Below, piece by piece: positions 21,195 to 31,772 of a stretch of 64,000 bases of DNA. How positions within the stretch are numbered: the first letter of the stretch is position 1; every line of letters starts with the position of its first letter. Position numbers and translations under genes: made by a program. This DNA comes from Achatina immaculata (Eukaryota; Mollusca; Gastropoda; Stylommatophora; Achatinidae): NCBI GenBank assembly GCA_009760885.1, contig CM019700.1, positions 3,318,993 through 3,382,992 of the forward strand, in the 5' to 3' direction. Under the pieces are notes generated by a model, which was not told where the DNA came from, searched no databases, and saw nothing but the letters and a program-made list of their open reading frames with translations.

Positions 21195-21700
21195 TTCACT
21201 CAGCCCAACTCATCTTCACTCAGTCTCATAGCCTCACTCTAACTCATCTTCACTCAGCTTCACTCTGCCTAACTCATCTTCACTCAGCCTCATAGCTTCA
21301 CTCTGCCTAACTCATCTTCACTCAGCCTCATAGCTTCACTCTGCCTAACTAATCTTCACTCAGCCTCATAGCTTCACTCTGCCTAACTCATCTTCACTCA
21401 GCCTCATAGCTTCACTCTGCCTAACTAATCTTCACTCAGCCTCATAGCTTCACTCTGCCTAACTAATCTTCACTCAGCCTCATAGCCTCACTCTGCCTAA
21501 CTCATCTTCACTCAGCCTTACTCTAACTCATCTTCACTCAGCCTCATTCTAACTCATCTTCACTCAGCCTCACTCTGTCTCATTCATCTACAGTCTCACC
21601 CTGCCTCTCTCAACTTACCTCACACTCACCCAGCTTCGCTCTGCCTCACTCATCCTAACTCAGATTCAGTCAGCCTCGCTCAGCCTAACTCAGCCTCAGG
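21195..21700. repeat. Minisatellite, 38 bp unit (with shorter variants), about 13 copies
   Basis: Pyrimidine-rich unit CACTCTGCCTAACTCATCTT then CACTCAGCCTCATAGCTT. The core is regular at about 21240-21500; both edges decay into CACTCAGCCT-type half-units. Confidence 0.92.
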
Positions 21701-21754
21701 CAGTCTTGTATATATACAACAAAGGAAATGCAGCTTCTCTACTCCCTGCAGGCC

Positions 21755-21817
21755 CCCTAAAGGGTCTGGTGTTAATGCCCATATTTTCATTGACCTGCTA
21801 GCACACTACAATGGACA
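21755..21817. mobile_element. SINE-body fragment
   Basis: The words GGTGTTAATGCCCATATTTT and TTGACCTGCTAGCACACTA match the body segment of the SINE at 50018-50065. It is joined directly to the LINE D fragment on its right. Confidence 0.5.
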
Positions 21818-22650
21818 TTGTGGAACAAACTGGAAGATCTTGACTTCGCAGATGATGTTGCACTTCTGGCACACAGCCACACACAGATGCAAGAGAAACT
21901 TCTGATCTTAAGCAAGAATTCAGCTAAACTGGGACTGTATATTAATAGACAAAAAAAAAACAAACAAAGATAATAAAAAGTAATAGTGCACGCAATAGCC
22001 TCATGGTAGTTGAGGGAGTGCCAACTGAGGAAGTAGAGTGTTCTACATATTTAGGCAGCATAGTTGATACATATGGGGGAACAGAAAAGGATGTTAAGCT
22101 AGAATAACCAAGGCCAGGACAGCATTTATCCAACTTAACAAAATATGGTCATCTAAGAACATCAAAACAAGAACCAAACTTAGGCTTTTCAATACAAACA
22201 TAAAGACTGTCCTACTATATGGTTCAGAGACATGGGTTATGACCAAGACAATACAACAGAGGATACAAACATTCATGAACTACTGCCTGAGGAGGATTTT
22301 AAACATTAAATGGCAGGACAAGATCAGGAACGAGGAGGTCTGGGAAAGGGCAGGACAAGAACCTATGAACCTACAAATCATGTCTAGGAAGTGGAGGTGG
22401 ATTGGCCACACACTGAGGAAACCTGACACCAGCATAGCAAGACAGGCACTGACATGGAATCCTCAAGGAACTAGAAAACGAGGAAGACCTAGACTTACTT
22501 GGAGAAGAGAAATTATGACAGTGCCCAGAGACAAGGGATACACATGGAAGGAAGCAAAGAATAATTCCAAGAACAGGGATGACTGGAGAGCCTTTATCCG
22601 TGGCCTATGCTCTCATAGGAGTGAAAGATGATGATGATGATGATGATGAT
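21818..22650 (+). mobile_element. LINE family D, RT palm to 3' end, frameshifted
   Basis: The copy starts just before the catalytic RT box: LEDLDFADDVALLAHS lies near 21833-21880, where FADD is the metal-binding motif C. Frameshifts and stops occur around 21945-22110. The last 130 codons (22239-22631) are intact and include MNYCLRRILNIKWQDK, WRWIGHTLRKPD, and the GTRKRGRPRLTWRRE basic motif. It ends with a (GAT)n tail at 22627-22650. This end is repeated, more decayed, at 23015-23275 and 23668-23945. Confidence 0.88.
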
Positions 22651-23271
22651 GTTAGCACACTAGAGGGTGATGTGGTCAGCATCATGCCTGGCCGTCTTTC
22701 CTTCCCTAACTTCCGAAGAACCCAGGCACCTGTTTCTACAGGTGGAGTGACTGGACCGCCTTCAGCCGGATTCTAAACATCGACCTTCAGCGTGAGAGTT
22801 CAGCGCACTACCCACTGCGCCACTCGGGCACCTCGACGCCGTGTACCTGTTAACGAAAAACATTTTTTTTTAAAAACTGAAACTAAAATTAATGCCAAAC
22901 ATATCACCAAAAGGTTCGGATGAACCTTCGCGAACAGTCCGCATAATACCACAACGTCCAGCTCAGTACTACGAATGCTGGATGTGGCTGGAGTCACACA
23001 CTGCGAACCATATTTGTCTGAAAGTTCGTGTGAACCTACAAATCATGTCTTGAAAATAGAGGTGGACTAAGCACGCACTGAGGGAACCAGACACTGGCAT
23101 AGAACACTCCAGGGAAACAGAAATCAGGGAATGGCCAGAACTATTTGGAGAAGGGGAATTATGAAAGTGCTCAGAGAGGGGGGAGGGGGATGCACAAGGA
23201 GGGAGTGACAGAACAAGTCTAAGAGCAGGGGATGACTGGGGAGACTTTATCTGTGACCTATACTCCCATAG
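22619..23271. repeat. Tandem duplication of 653 bp, copy 1
   Basis: The block from the LINE D tail through a SINE and unique sequence to a second LINE D 3' end is repeated head to tail at 23272-23924 with almost no differences. The junction lies in homologous LINE D 3' sequence (reading CCCATAGGAGTGAAAGATG in copy 1, CCCAAGGGAGTGATGGGCA at the far end), as expected from unequal recombination between two LINE tails. Confidence 0.93.
22650..22840 (-). mobile_element. tRNA-derived SINE (copy in duplication unit 1)
   Basis: On the reverse strand the head is tRNA-like: GCCCGAGTGGCGCAGTGGGT with an A-box TGGCGCAGTGG near 22815-22830, and a degraded B-box (GTTTAGAATCC). The body contains the segment reading on the forward strand ATCATGCCTGGCCGTCTTTC and AGGCACCTGTTTCTACAG. 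The same body occurs at 50080-50135, 33620-33690 and 49790-49850, so all are one SINE superfamily in the window. Confidence 0.8.
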
Positions 23272-23936
23272 GAGTGAAAGATGATGATGATGATGATGAT
23301 GATGTTAGCACACTAGAGGGTGATGTGGTCAGCATCATGCCTGGCCGTCTTTCCTTCCCTAACTTCCGAAGAACCCAGGCACCTGTTTCTACAGGTGGAG
23401 TGACTGGACCGCCTTCAGCCGGATTCTAAACATCGACCTTCAGCGTGAGAGTTCAGCGCACTACCCACTGCGCCACTCGGGCACCTCGACGCCGTGTACC
23501 TGTTAACGAAAAACATTTTTTTTTAAAAACTGAAACTAAAATTAATGCCAAACATATCACCAAAAGGTTCGGATGAACCTTCGCGAACAGTCCGCATAAT
23601 ACCACAACGTCCAGCTCAGTACTACGAATGCTGGATGTGGCTGGAGTCACACACTGCGAACCATATTTGTCTGAAAGTTCGTGTGAACCTACAAATCATG
23701 TCTTGAAAATAGAGGTGGACTAAGCACGCACTGAGGGAACCAGACACTGGCATAGAACACTCCAGGGAAACAGAAATCAGGGAATGGCCAGAACTATTTG
23801 GAGAAGGGGAATTATGAAAGTGCTCAGAGAGGGGGGAGGGGGATGCACAAGGAGGGAGTGACAGAACAAGTCTAAGAGCAGGGGATGACTGGGGAGACTT
23901 TATCTGTGACCTATACTCCCAAGGGAGTGATGGGCA

Positions 23937-23945
<9 letters not shown>
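23272..23945. repeat. Tandem duplication of 653 bp, copy 2, with (GAT)n end
   Basis: Near-identical to 22619-23271, including a SINE at 23303-23493 and a decayed LINE D 3' end at 23668-23930. It ends in a longer (GAT)n run at 23937-23966 instead of a further copy. Confidence 0.93.
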
Positions 23946-23968
<23 letters not shown>

Positions 23969-23989
23969 ACGTGCTAAACTTTCCTCTTG

Positions 23990-24265
23990 CGTATCTAAAC
24001 TAGATTGGCTAGTGAAGAAGGTTAAATAAAGAAAACCTAAATATTTTGGACACATTAAACATCATGAGAATTTAGAGAAGACCTTCTTGGAAGGGTACAT
24101 AATGGGAAAAAAGAAAAAGAGGAAGACCTAGGCGAAGATGGCTGCAAGACATCGTTGATAATCTGAAAATGGATGTATTGGCAGCAGGCCATCTTGCTTA
24201 CAACCGAGAGGAGTACAGGAGAGCAGTTAGGGAGGCAAAGTTCCGGTAGGGGCATGCAAATGACT
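23990..24265 (+). mobile_element. LINE family A, 3' end fragment
   Basis: The forward strand matches the end of family A (KYFGHIKHHENLEKTFLEG, then a GRPRRRWLQ-like region, 'HLAYNREEYRRAV'). Several in-frame stops and a frameshift near 24113 make it a dead copy. Confidence 0.8.
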
Positions 24266-24369
24266 GACTGATCTAAACAACGAGTCATAATATACTGTTA
24301 AAAAACAGAAACATAACACCACTATAGTCGTAATGGACAGCAAACTTCAAACTTGTATCACAATTTTAT

Positions 24370-24597
24370 TTTACGGAATTGATGTTTCAATCTTGGCATG
24401 AAGAAACTTTAAGATTTTAACAATGAAATGATGTTTATTAAATTTAGATTGGACTTTTAGTCTTTGCGACTGAGGCCTCCATTTCAGTAAGGTGTATGGC
24501 CTCCTATGGCCTGTATCAGAGAACGACATCTCCTTGACATGGATCAGATTAGCCGTTGGATCTGTTGTTGTAGTATGGCTGCCCACTCTTCTCGTAG
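24370..24597 (-). pseudogene. Tc1-like transposase, C-terminal end (split part)
   Basis: On the reverse strand from 24597 the sequence continues the transposase of 26200-27080: LREEWAAILQQQIQRLI, then SMSRRCRSLIQAIGGHTPY and a stop near 24485, the standard ending of Tc1-family transposases. A stop codon interrupts it after QRLI. It is separated from the rest of the gene by the LINE at 24598-26191. No clear terminal inverted repeat was identified beyond it. Confidence 0.85.
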
Positions 24598-26191
24598 TCT
24601 ATTCATTCATTCATTTATTTGCATGTCCCTTGCGGAACTTTGCCTCACAAACAGCACTCCTGTAGGCCTCTCGGTTGTGAGCAAGATGGCCTGCTGCTGC
24701 TGCGTCCATTTGCAGATCGTCAACGATTTCTTGCAGCCATCTTCGTTTTGATCTTCCTCTCTTTCTTTTTCCCATTATGCACCCTTCCAAGACAGTCTTC
24801 TCTAGATTGTCATGACGTTTAATGTGTCCAAAATATTTAAGTTTTCTCTCTTTAATCCTCTTTACTAGCCAGCCTTCTTCAATATTAAGCTCTTGTGGTA
24901 TAGATATTTTTGTTCTTTTTTGTGTCCACGATATCTGGAGCACTCTTCTGTAGCATTTACATTCAAATGCATTTATGTGTTTCTCAGCTGTTTTGTTAAG
25001 TGTCCACGTCTCACAGGCATATGTTGCGATAGGAAAGATGCATGCCCTTAAAAATCTTATTTTTGTAGTTCTGTCTGCTCCTCTCCACAGATTCTTTAGT
25101 TGTTTTACTTTCTGAAGAGCAATAGATGTCCTCCTTTTAATTTCCCTCATTGTATCTCCATTATTAGTTAGCAGTGATCCAAGATATTCAAAACTCTCCA
25201 CTTCTTCCAATTTTTCCTCATTGATACATATTTCAGCTGCCTTTTTTGTTTTGTCAGTTGTCATCAATTTAGTTTTATTCGCATTAAGATAGAGGTTCTG
25301 CTCTTCTCTGTTCTTACGCACTGACATAATTAGTTTTTCCATTCCTTTTTGTGTTGTGGATAGTAACACTGTGTCATCAGCATATCTAATCTCTGGTATT
25401 TCATAACCTCCAATTGTTATGGCATCGTAATATTCTTCGTCTACATCTTCTCTAACATTCCTCATTATATTTTCAGTATACAAGTTAAATAAGTAGGATG
25501 ACAATATGCACCCCTGACGGACCCCTTGTTTTATGTCAAACCAAGTTGTTGTTTCACCATTTATTCTTACTGCTGCTTGTTGGTCTAGATACAGCAGTGA
25601 TGTTAATTGTATCAAATGTGTTGGAAATCCCATTTTTCCCATTATTTCCCAAAGTTTCTGGTGTTGTACACAATCAAATGCCTTTGAGTAGTCTATAAAG
25701 GATAAATATAGATTCACATTAAACTCTCTGCATTTCTCTATTATTAATCTTAGATTGAGTATATGATCTCTTGATCCTGTTCCTTGCCTGAAACCAGCTT
25801 GGACAATATTGACTTCTTCTTCTATTTTCTTACGAAGTCTACCCATTATGATTTTTAACAGAATTTTACTGGCATGAATAATCAGGGCAACAGTTCTGTA
25901 GTTTGTGCATAATTTCAGGTTACCCTTTTTTGGCAGTGGTATGAATACAGTTCTTTTCCATTCTTTTGGCCAAATACCTGAATGGCATATCTTTTCACAT
26001 AGTGCATAATAGATTGTTGCACACTCCTTTCCTCCTGCTTTAATAAATTCAGCTGTTATCTCATCACATCCTGGTGATTTACCATTTTTGAGATTCTTTA
26101 TTGCCTATAAAACTTCTTCTATTGTCGGTTCAGGTTCTTTCTCCTCCAATAATAATTCACACTGTTGATTTCTGTTTCCACAGTCGGTTGT
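24598..26191 (-). mobile_element. LINE family A inserted in the Tc1 transposon
   Basis: A 5'-truncated LINE lies between two copies of TTCTCGTAG (24589-24597 and 26192-26200), the target-site duplication. Its 3' end, on the reverse strand, is an (AATG)n tail at about 24600-24612. The tetranucleotide tail is a feature of RTE-like elements, though the clade is not proven here. Confidence 0.9.
24611..26185 (-). pseudogene. Reverse transcriptase ORF of LINE A, one in-frame stop
   Basis: Non-LTR reverse transcriptase that would copy its RNA at a nicked target. The 411-codon open part (24611-25846) shows RT motif A SFIDYSKAFD at residues 49-58, motif B KQGVRQGCILS near 106-116, catalytic YADD at 155-158, the C-terminal ACETWTLNKTAEKH segment and the basic GKRKRGR motif. 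The same frame continues upstream without a stop to 26104 (NGKSPGCDEITAEFIKAGGK, then EWKRTVFIPLPKKGNL). A single TAG at 26105-26107 then separates it from about 25 more LINE codons. It has no endonuclease, so it is 5'-truncated, but it is the best preserved RT in the window. Confidence 0.92.
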
Positions 26192-27080
26192 TTCTCGTAG
26201 TGCAAGAGACAAATGTCCGAGATTGGTTGGCGCCACGTCTCGCTGGCGTACTTGTCTGCTGAGTTTATCCCATAAGTGTTCTATTGGGTTCACGTCTGAT
26301 GACACTGATGGCCACGGAATGGTCTGGACGTTATTGTCAGCGAGGAACTGGGTGGTGAGTTGTGCCACATGAGGCCAAGCGTTATCTTGCTGAAAAATCG
26401 ACCCTGGTGCACCCAGAAGTGGAAGGACATGAGGACGAAGAATTCCAGCGACGTATCGTTGGCTATTCAAGCGTCCTTCGATTTATCAGGTCACTTCTTC
26501 TCATGAAGCTGATCGTCCCCCACACCAGTACACCTCCACCACCATATGGAGGAGCTTCACCCACGCAGTTCTAGGCATAGCGCTCATGGACTCTGCGACA
26601 AACTTTTCTCCGTCTATCGTGTCGCTGGAGCAGAAAGAATGATTCATCACTTAACCAAACCCTTCTCCAATCATTCCCAAAGGTCTATTGACGATGCTGG
26701 CTACTCCACTGCAATCGGTTCTGGCGATGCCGGTCAGTAAGAGCAGGACCTCTATATGGTCTTCTAGCTCGAAGACCAGCGTCATGCAGCCGGTTAATGA
26801 ATGTTTGATCTGAAACTCGACGAGCTGCTGTCATTGACTGGGCTGTTGAGGACGCAGATGCAAATCGATTCCCGAGGTGACGCAGCCGTATGAAGCGGTC
26901 TTCGCCAGGAGTTGTGGCTATGAGTCTTCCACTGCGTGGGCGGTCTGCAATCTCCAAAGGCTTCTAACCACATTAAATTGTCTGGCCACTACACTTTGTG
27001 ACTGTCCAGTCTGTAAACGTCCAATGATGATGAGTCGTTGCTCTGTAGTGAGATGAGCCATACTTGAGCATTGAATTTTC
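26192..27080 (-). pseudogene. Tc1-like DD34E transposase, N-terminal to catalytic part
   Basis: Cut-and-paste transposase of the Tc1 family. It starts at MAHLTTEQRLIIIGRLQTGQ near 27060 (helix-turn-helix), continues after a frameshift near 26960 through DRPRSGR, NRFASASSTAQSMTAARRVS and the GLRARRPYRGP segment. It then shows the catalytic residues: LSDESFFLLQ (first D), IFQQDNAWPH (second D) and NPIEHLWDKL (E), with 34 residues between the second D and E. The frame has at least two frameshifts plus stops (near 26700, 26570 and 26470), and its last 38 codons were displaced to 24485-24597 by a LINE insertion. It is dead. Confidence 0.9.
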
Positions 27081-27400
27081 AAATGAATTGATTCAAGGAG
27101 CTTAAATCTTTTATAGGCATTCAATAACATGGTCAGCGAGTTTTGTGTTCAGTAAGTTTCACGGGATTCTCGTGAACCTGTCATGGGTTCTTGTCAAAAA
27201 TGCTGTTTTGACTAGTGTTGTTTTCTGTGCTCATGAATCATCTGCTGAGTACAATCCAGGTCAGCACGTGAAGCTGATGTCCAGGTGAATATTTCAGACA
27301 ATTTGCCCTTGTCTGATCAGCAAACTTCAGTTTAAATCGCAGGATCGTATCTGTTGGAGGAAGGCGAAGACGCTGTTCGTGCCCACATCTGACAAGCTGG
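27081..27400. other. Flank of Tc1 element, no gene
   Basis: Possibly the outer part of the Tc1 transposon, but no terminal inverted repeat matching the other side could be found by eye. Confidence 0.4.
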
Positions 27401-27402
27401 TG

Positions 27403-27682
27403 TTAGGGTTGGCAATCAGCAACCCCAAGCTGACATCCCATCTGGTGTTAGGGTTGGCAATCAGCAACCCCAAGCTGACATCCCGTCTGGTGTTAGAGTT
27501 GGCAATCAGCAACCTCAAAGCTGACATGCAGGCGTTAGGGTTGGCAATCAGTGACCTCAAAGCTGATATCCAGGCGTTAGGGTTGGCAATCAGCGACCTC
27601 AAAGCTGATATCCAGGCGTTAGGGTTGGCAATCAGCTACCTCAAAGCTGATATCCAGGCGTTAGGGTTGGCAAACCAAAACT
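27403..27682. repeat. Minisatellite, about 42 bp unit, 6-7 copies, GGGTTGGCAATCAGC type
   Basis: Unit GTTAGGGTTGGCAATCAGC followed by GACCTCAAAGCTGATATCCAGGC; the first three units are a variant with CCCCAAGCTGACATCC. It leads directly into the dispersed element at 27660-27910. TTAGGG occurs once per unit and is not a telomere repeat. Confidence 0.93.
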
Positions 27683-27910
27683 GATCCAGACCTTGTTCCA
27701 CCCTCCGTTGGTGCCCCCACTAACAGCCATAACATGGCGAACAGGGCAGGGATCGCCACAATCCCAATGGTGGTGGAGTCAAATAAAGAAGTATAGTACA
27801 CACACACACTGCTTTTGTGGCTGCACTCAGCGACTGTAAAAAAAAAATAACTGCCAATGACCCGCTTCCTCAACATCTTCAGCGCATCGACTACGAAGAA
27901 CACCAGGCGA
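27660..27910 (+). repeat. Dispersed element of unknown class, second copy
   Basis: Aligns along most of its length with 1228-1475 and begins with the same GTTGGC head. Both are preceded by a GGTTGGCAATCAGC-type repeat, so the head and the body move together. Confidence 0.6.
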
Positions 27911-27959
27911 CAGTTCCAGGAAGTTTGAAAAAAAAAGTCCTGAACTTTTCTCTTCTGAC

Positions 27960-28320
27960 CACAACAAGACTATCAAAACATCTTAGACTTATATCATCAG
28001 AACATCATTCAGCAAGACTATCGAAACTGCTTAGACTTATATCATGAGAACATCATTCAGCAAGACTATCAAAACATCTTAGACTTATATCATCAGAACA
28101 TCGTACAACAAGACTATCAAAACGTCTTAGACTTATATCATGAGAACATCATTCAGCAAGACTATCGAAACTGCTTAGACTTATATCATCAGAACATCAT
28201 TCAGCAAGACTGTCAAAACATCTTAGACTTATATCATCAGAACATCGTACAACAAGACTATCAAAACGTCTGAAACTTATATCGTCAGAAAATCACACAA
28301 CAAGAATATCAAATTGGCTT
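27960..28320. repeat. Minisatellite, 48 bp unit, about 7.5 copies
   Basis: Unit AAGACTATCAAAACATCTTA, GACTTATATCATCAGAACAT, CATTCAGC. Two variants (AAACATC and GAAACTGC) alternate irregularly. Confidence 0.93.
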
Positions 28321-28818
28321 AGAACTACAACATCACCACATCATACATCCTCATCCTTCAGTCTTTCACGATGTAACAATAACATCAAACATGAAAACAT
28401 TTTGCAACCACATTGTGCAACTTTCCTTCATGAAGCAACGAGAACATTTGAACATCTTATAAATGCTCAATAGAACTTTCCTTCATTAAAAAAATCTAAA
28501 TATCTTATAAATCTCAATACAACATTCTTTCACTATATCAAGAACATTTAAACAAATTATCATCACCGAATACATATTTTCTTCATTATAACAAAAACAT
28601 CTAAACACCACACAAGAGGCCATATAAAGGCTGGTATGTAGTCAAGTGGATAATGGCATGCCTTCTCAGGCGCTTCGTCGCCCTGCTGGAGTCCGGAGCT
28701 ATGTTTCCAGCCACTCTTCCCCATGTCTCAAGTACTGGCCAAGTGTCGGGATTAATCTTACAGTTTCTGCTTCCTTATTTTGCTAAACAGCATACAACCA
28801 CCAACATCAACTTTCCTT
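28321..28818. other. Degenerate AT-rich sequence, no gene
   Basis: Contains loosely repeated words (ACATCTTATAAAT, TTTCCTTCA) that may be the decayed continuation of the 48 bp array. No coding gene. Confidence 0.5.
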
Positions 28819-28975
28819 CACAATATATCTACAGCATCAAGATACTTCAACCACAAACTTCAGCCTTCGTCCGCCATACCACGAGACCACAAAGGCCTTA
28901 TAAATGTTGAGGCTAGGGCGAACCTGAATGATAACCTTGTACAACTGTTGATATAAACAAGTAGTTATGGATTAA

Positions 28976-29153
28976 AGGGTCTAAGGGTAGACCAAAAGAG
29001 ACATGGAGAAGAACAACAGAAAGGATGTTGAGCAATAGAGGGCTCACCTGGGCAAGAGCAGAAAAAAAGGCGAAAGACAGGCATTCGTGGAAAACCCTTG
29101 CGGAAGCCCCATGTGCCCTGGGCACTTAAGGTTCAGAGAGAGAGAGAGAGAGA
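28976..29153 (+). mobile_element. LINE family B, 3' end with (GA)n tail (unit 1)
   Basis: Encodes KGSKGRPKETWRRTTERMLS, then NRGLTWARAEKKAKDRHSW and KTLAEAPCALGT before a stop, then a GA run at 29134-29152. The equivalent lies at 29827-30004 in unit 2. Confidence 0.85.
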
Positions 29154-29499
29154 TGGATTAAACGACAAACAAATATTGTAGATTCTATAATACTTTGTTT
29201 GCACGATTTATACATCTTACACCTCCATGTTTGTCTTCCCAGTAATCAAACAGGAGCATCGAACCCGAGTCTTGAATCGATACTGCTCTGTTTACCGGTG
29301 AAAACGTCAGGATCGAATCTTCTATTTTTGTTCCTTTTTCTGAAATCGCCTTGTGGCTACGAGAAGCAGTAGCGAGTACCTAGGAACTCTGGGTAAACGG
29401 GTTCACAGCACAGACAAGACACACACAAATCTTTCAAGATAAAAACTGATCAGCAGCAGAATACTTACTGTCAGCAGGTGCGCTTATAAAGTCTATAAC

Positions 29500-29671
29500 A
29501 GATCGTGATAGAAATAAGAGGCGAGCGAATCAGAGCGGCTTGTGAGGGAAATGAAGATAGAAGAAGATTCATGGGAAGAGAAGGAATCGGAGAAATAAAT
29601 GAAAATGGAGAAAGACTGTGCAGTTTCTGTGAAGAAAACATGATGACCATCGGAGGGACAATTTTCCAACA
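29500..29671 (+). mobile_element. LINE endonuclease fragment (duplication unit 1)
   Basis: Encodes EIRGERIRAACEGNEDRRRF, GREGIGEINENGERLCSF and MMTIGGTIFQH, a piece of an apurinic-like endonuclease domain of a non-LTR element (the 'G-x-N-x-NG-x-RL' region). It is cut at the duplication junction, where the longer copies at 30351 and 31996 continue. Confidence 0.85.
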
Positions 29672-30522
29672 CAATATATCTACAGCATCAAGATACTTCA
29701 ACCACAAACTTCAGCCTTCGTCCGCCATACCACGAGACCACAAAGGCCTTATAAATGTTGAGGCTAGGGCGAACCTGAATGATAACCTTGTACAACTGTT
29801 GATATAAACAAGTAGTTATGGATTAAAGGGTCTAAGGGTAGACCAAAAGAGACATGGAGAAGAACAACAGAAAGGATGTTGAGCAATAGAGGGCTCACCT
29901 GGGCAAGAGCAGAAAAAAAGGCGAAAGACAGGCATTCGTGGAAAACCCTTGCGGAAGCCCCATGTGCCCTGGGCACTTAAGGTTCAGAGAGAGAGAGAGA
30001 GAGATGGATTAAACGACAAACAAATATTGTAGATTCTATAATACTTTGTTTGCACGATTTATACATCTTACACCTCCATGTTTGTCTTCCCAGTAATCAA
30101 ACAGGAGCATCGAACCCGAGTCTTGAATCGATACTGCTCTGTTTACCGGTGAAAACGTCAGGATCGAATCTTCTATTTTTGTTCCTTTTTCTGAAATCGC
30201 CTTGTGGCTACGAGAAGCAGTAGCGAGTACCTAGGAACTCTGGGTAAACGGGTTCACAGCACAGACAAGACACACACAAATCTTTCAAGATAAAAACTGA
30301 TCAGCAGCAGAATACTTACTGTCAGCAGGTGCGCTTATAAAGTCTATAACAGATCGTGATAGAAATAAGAGGCGAGCGAATCAGAGCGGCTTGTGAGGGA
30401 AATGAAGATAGAAGAAGATTCATGGGAAGAGAAGGAATCGGAGAAATAAATGAAAATGGAGAAAGACTGTGCAGTTTCTGTGAAGAAAACATGATGACCA
30501 TCGGAGGGACAATTTTCCAACA
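29672..30522. repeat. Tandem duplication of 851 bp, copy 2
   Basis: Second copy of 28820-29671. Its right part (30128-30522) is at the same time the start of the 1645 bp duplication unit, so the two duplications overlap. Confidence 0.93.
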
Positions 30523-31730
30523 CAGAAAACCAAATCGATCAAATAGTAATAAACAACAAGTGGAAACGGTCACTACAAGATGTGCGAGCAAGGAAAGGAG
30601 CAGATGTAGGAAGTGATCACAACCTTCTGGTAGCAAAAATAAAACTAAATTAAGGAAAGCCAAAATCGGAGAACACCAAAAGACACGTTTTGATACAGCA
30701 AAACTGAAACACCAGCAAACAAGGAATGAATTCTCAATAGTACTTAAGAACCGCTTCAGTGTCCTACAAGACGAAGCAGAAATGTCCATACTAGAGTTCA
30801 ATAAAACACTACAGGAAGCAGCAAAAGAGGTGCTGGGATATCGGAAACGGAGAAAAGAGGAATGGATAAGCAAGACCACATGGGAAAAGATAGAACAAAG
30901 AAAGGAAATCGAGAAAAAATTACCGAACACAAAGACTAAAAGAACAAGTTTTAAGTAATTATGCACAAAAAAGACAAAGAAGTGAAGGAATCATGCCGTC
31001 AAGATAAACGTCAATACTATGACAACTTAGCAGAAGCAGCAGAGAAAGCAGCATATACAAATGACATGAAAACCATATATAAAATCACAAAACAGATGAC
31101 AGGTAACTTCAGCACAAGATGTGAAAGTGCAGTAAGGACACATAAGGGACAACTGCTCAGTGGAGAAAGAGAAAAAAATGAAAGATGGAGGGAACACTTT
31201 AACACCCTACTAAACAGAACACAAGCAGCACAAACAATAGACATACCTGAAGCAAAAACGGAAATAAACTTCAATACAGGACCAATAACAATAAGTGAAA
31301 TAAAGGAGGCAATAAAGAAGTTAAAATTAGACAGGGCACCAGGTGAAGATGAAGTAACTGCTGAGATATTGAAAGCAGAAGAAACAGAAACACCTAAACA
31401 ACTTTGCCGGATACTACAACAAATTTGGGATCTAGAAAAGCTCCAGAGGAGTGGAAAACTGGCTTTATAGTAAAACTACTAAAGAAGGGTGACCTCAGAG
31501 ATTGCGGGAACTAGAGATGCATTACCTTACCGTCACTCACCAGTAAAGTATTTTGCAGAATAATCATCAACAGAATTGTACCAGCACTTGAGGGAAAACT
31601 TCGGAAAGAGCAGGCAGGATTTAGGAAAGGAAGATCATGCATAGACCACATATTTGTACTTAGACAAATATTAGAACAGGCAAATGAGTGGCATAGCACA
31701 ACATATGCATATATGGTTCGCCAACCCTGA
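30351..31730 (+). pseudogene. LINE endonuclease plus RT N-terminal half (unit 1)
   Basis: Endonuclease end: GREGIGEINENGERLCSF, MMTIGGTIFQHR, then in a shifted frame a GADVGSDHNLLVAKIKL segment, where SDH is the endonuclease catalytic histidine motif. A linker follows (KTLQEAAKEVLGYRKRRK), then the RT N-terminus (KLKLDRAPGEDEVTAEILKA), and in a shifted frame RKEQAGFRKGRSCIDHIFVL. The element is cut at about 31710, before the RT catalytic motif, by the GGTTCGCCAACCC-type repeat. An extra base loss near 31435 breaks the frame relative to unit 2. Confidence 0.88.
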
Positions 31731-31772
31731 CTCTAGCATGTCAGCTATGGTTCGCCAACCCTGACTCTAGCA
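31716..31772 (-). repeat. GTTAGGGTTGGC-type repeat, two units, reverse orientation
   Basis: Two units of TATGGTTCGCCAACCCTGAC plus TCTAGCATGTCAGC. The same words head the dispersed elements at 1228 and 27660 in the opposite orientation. Confidence 0.7.

Larger units (their letters stand above)
28820..29671. repeat. Tandem duplication of 851 bp, copy 1
   Basis: Copied head to tail at 29672-30522 almost without change. It holds the LINE B 3' end (28976-29153) followed by unique sequence and a piece of LINE endonuclease (29500-29671). Junctions share only CAC/CACA, suggesting microhomology or replication-based joining. Confidence 0.93.
30128..31772. repeat. Tandem duplication of 1645 bp, copy 1
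   Basis: Repeated at 31773-33417. The units differ at only a few sites: an A-run of six versus five near 30965/32610, an A-run of four versus five near 31435/33080, and gcagca versus acagca near 30815/32462. Confidence 0.95.

Noticed and set aside
27403..27690. Telomeric TTAGGG motif
   Set aside because: TTAGGG occurs once per 42 bp unit, not as a TTAGGG tandem array. It is part of an interspersed minisatellite.
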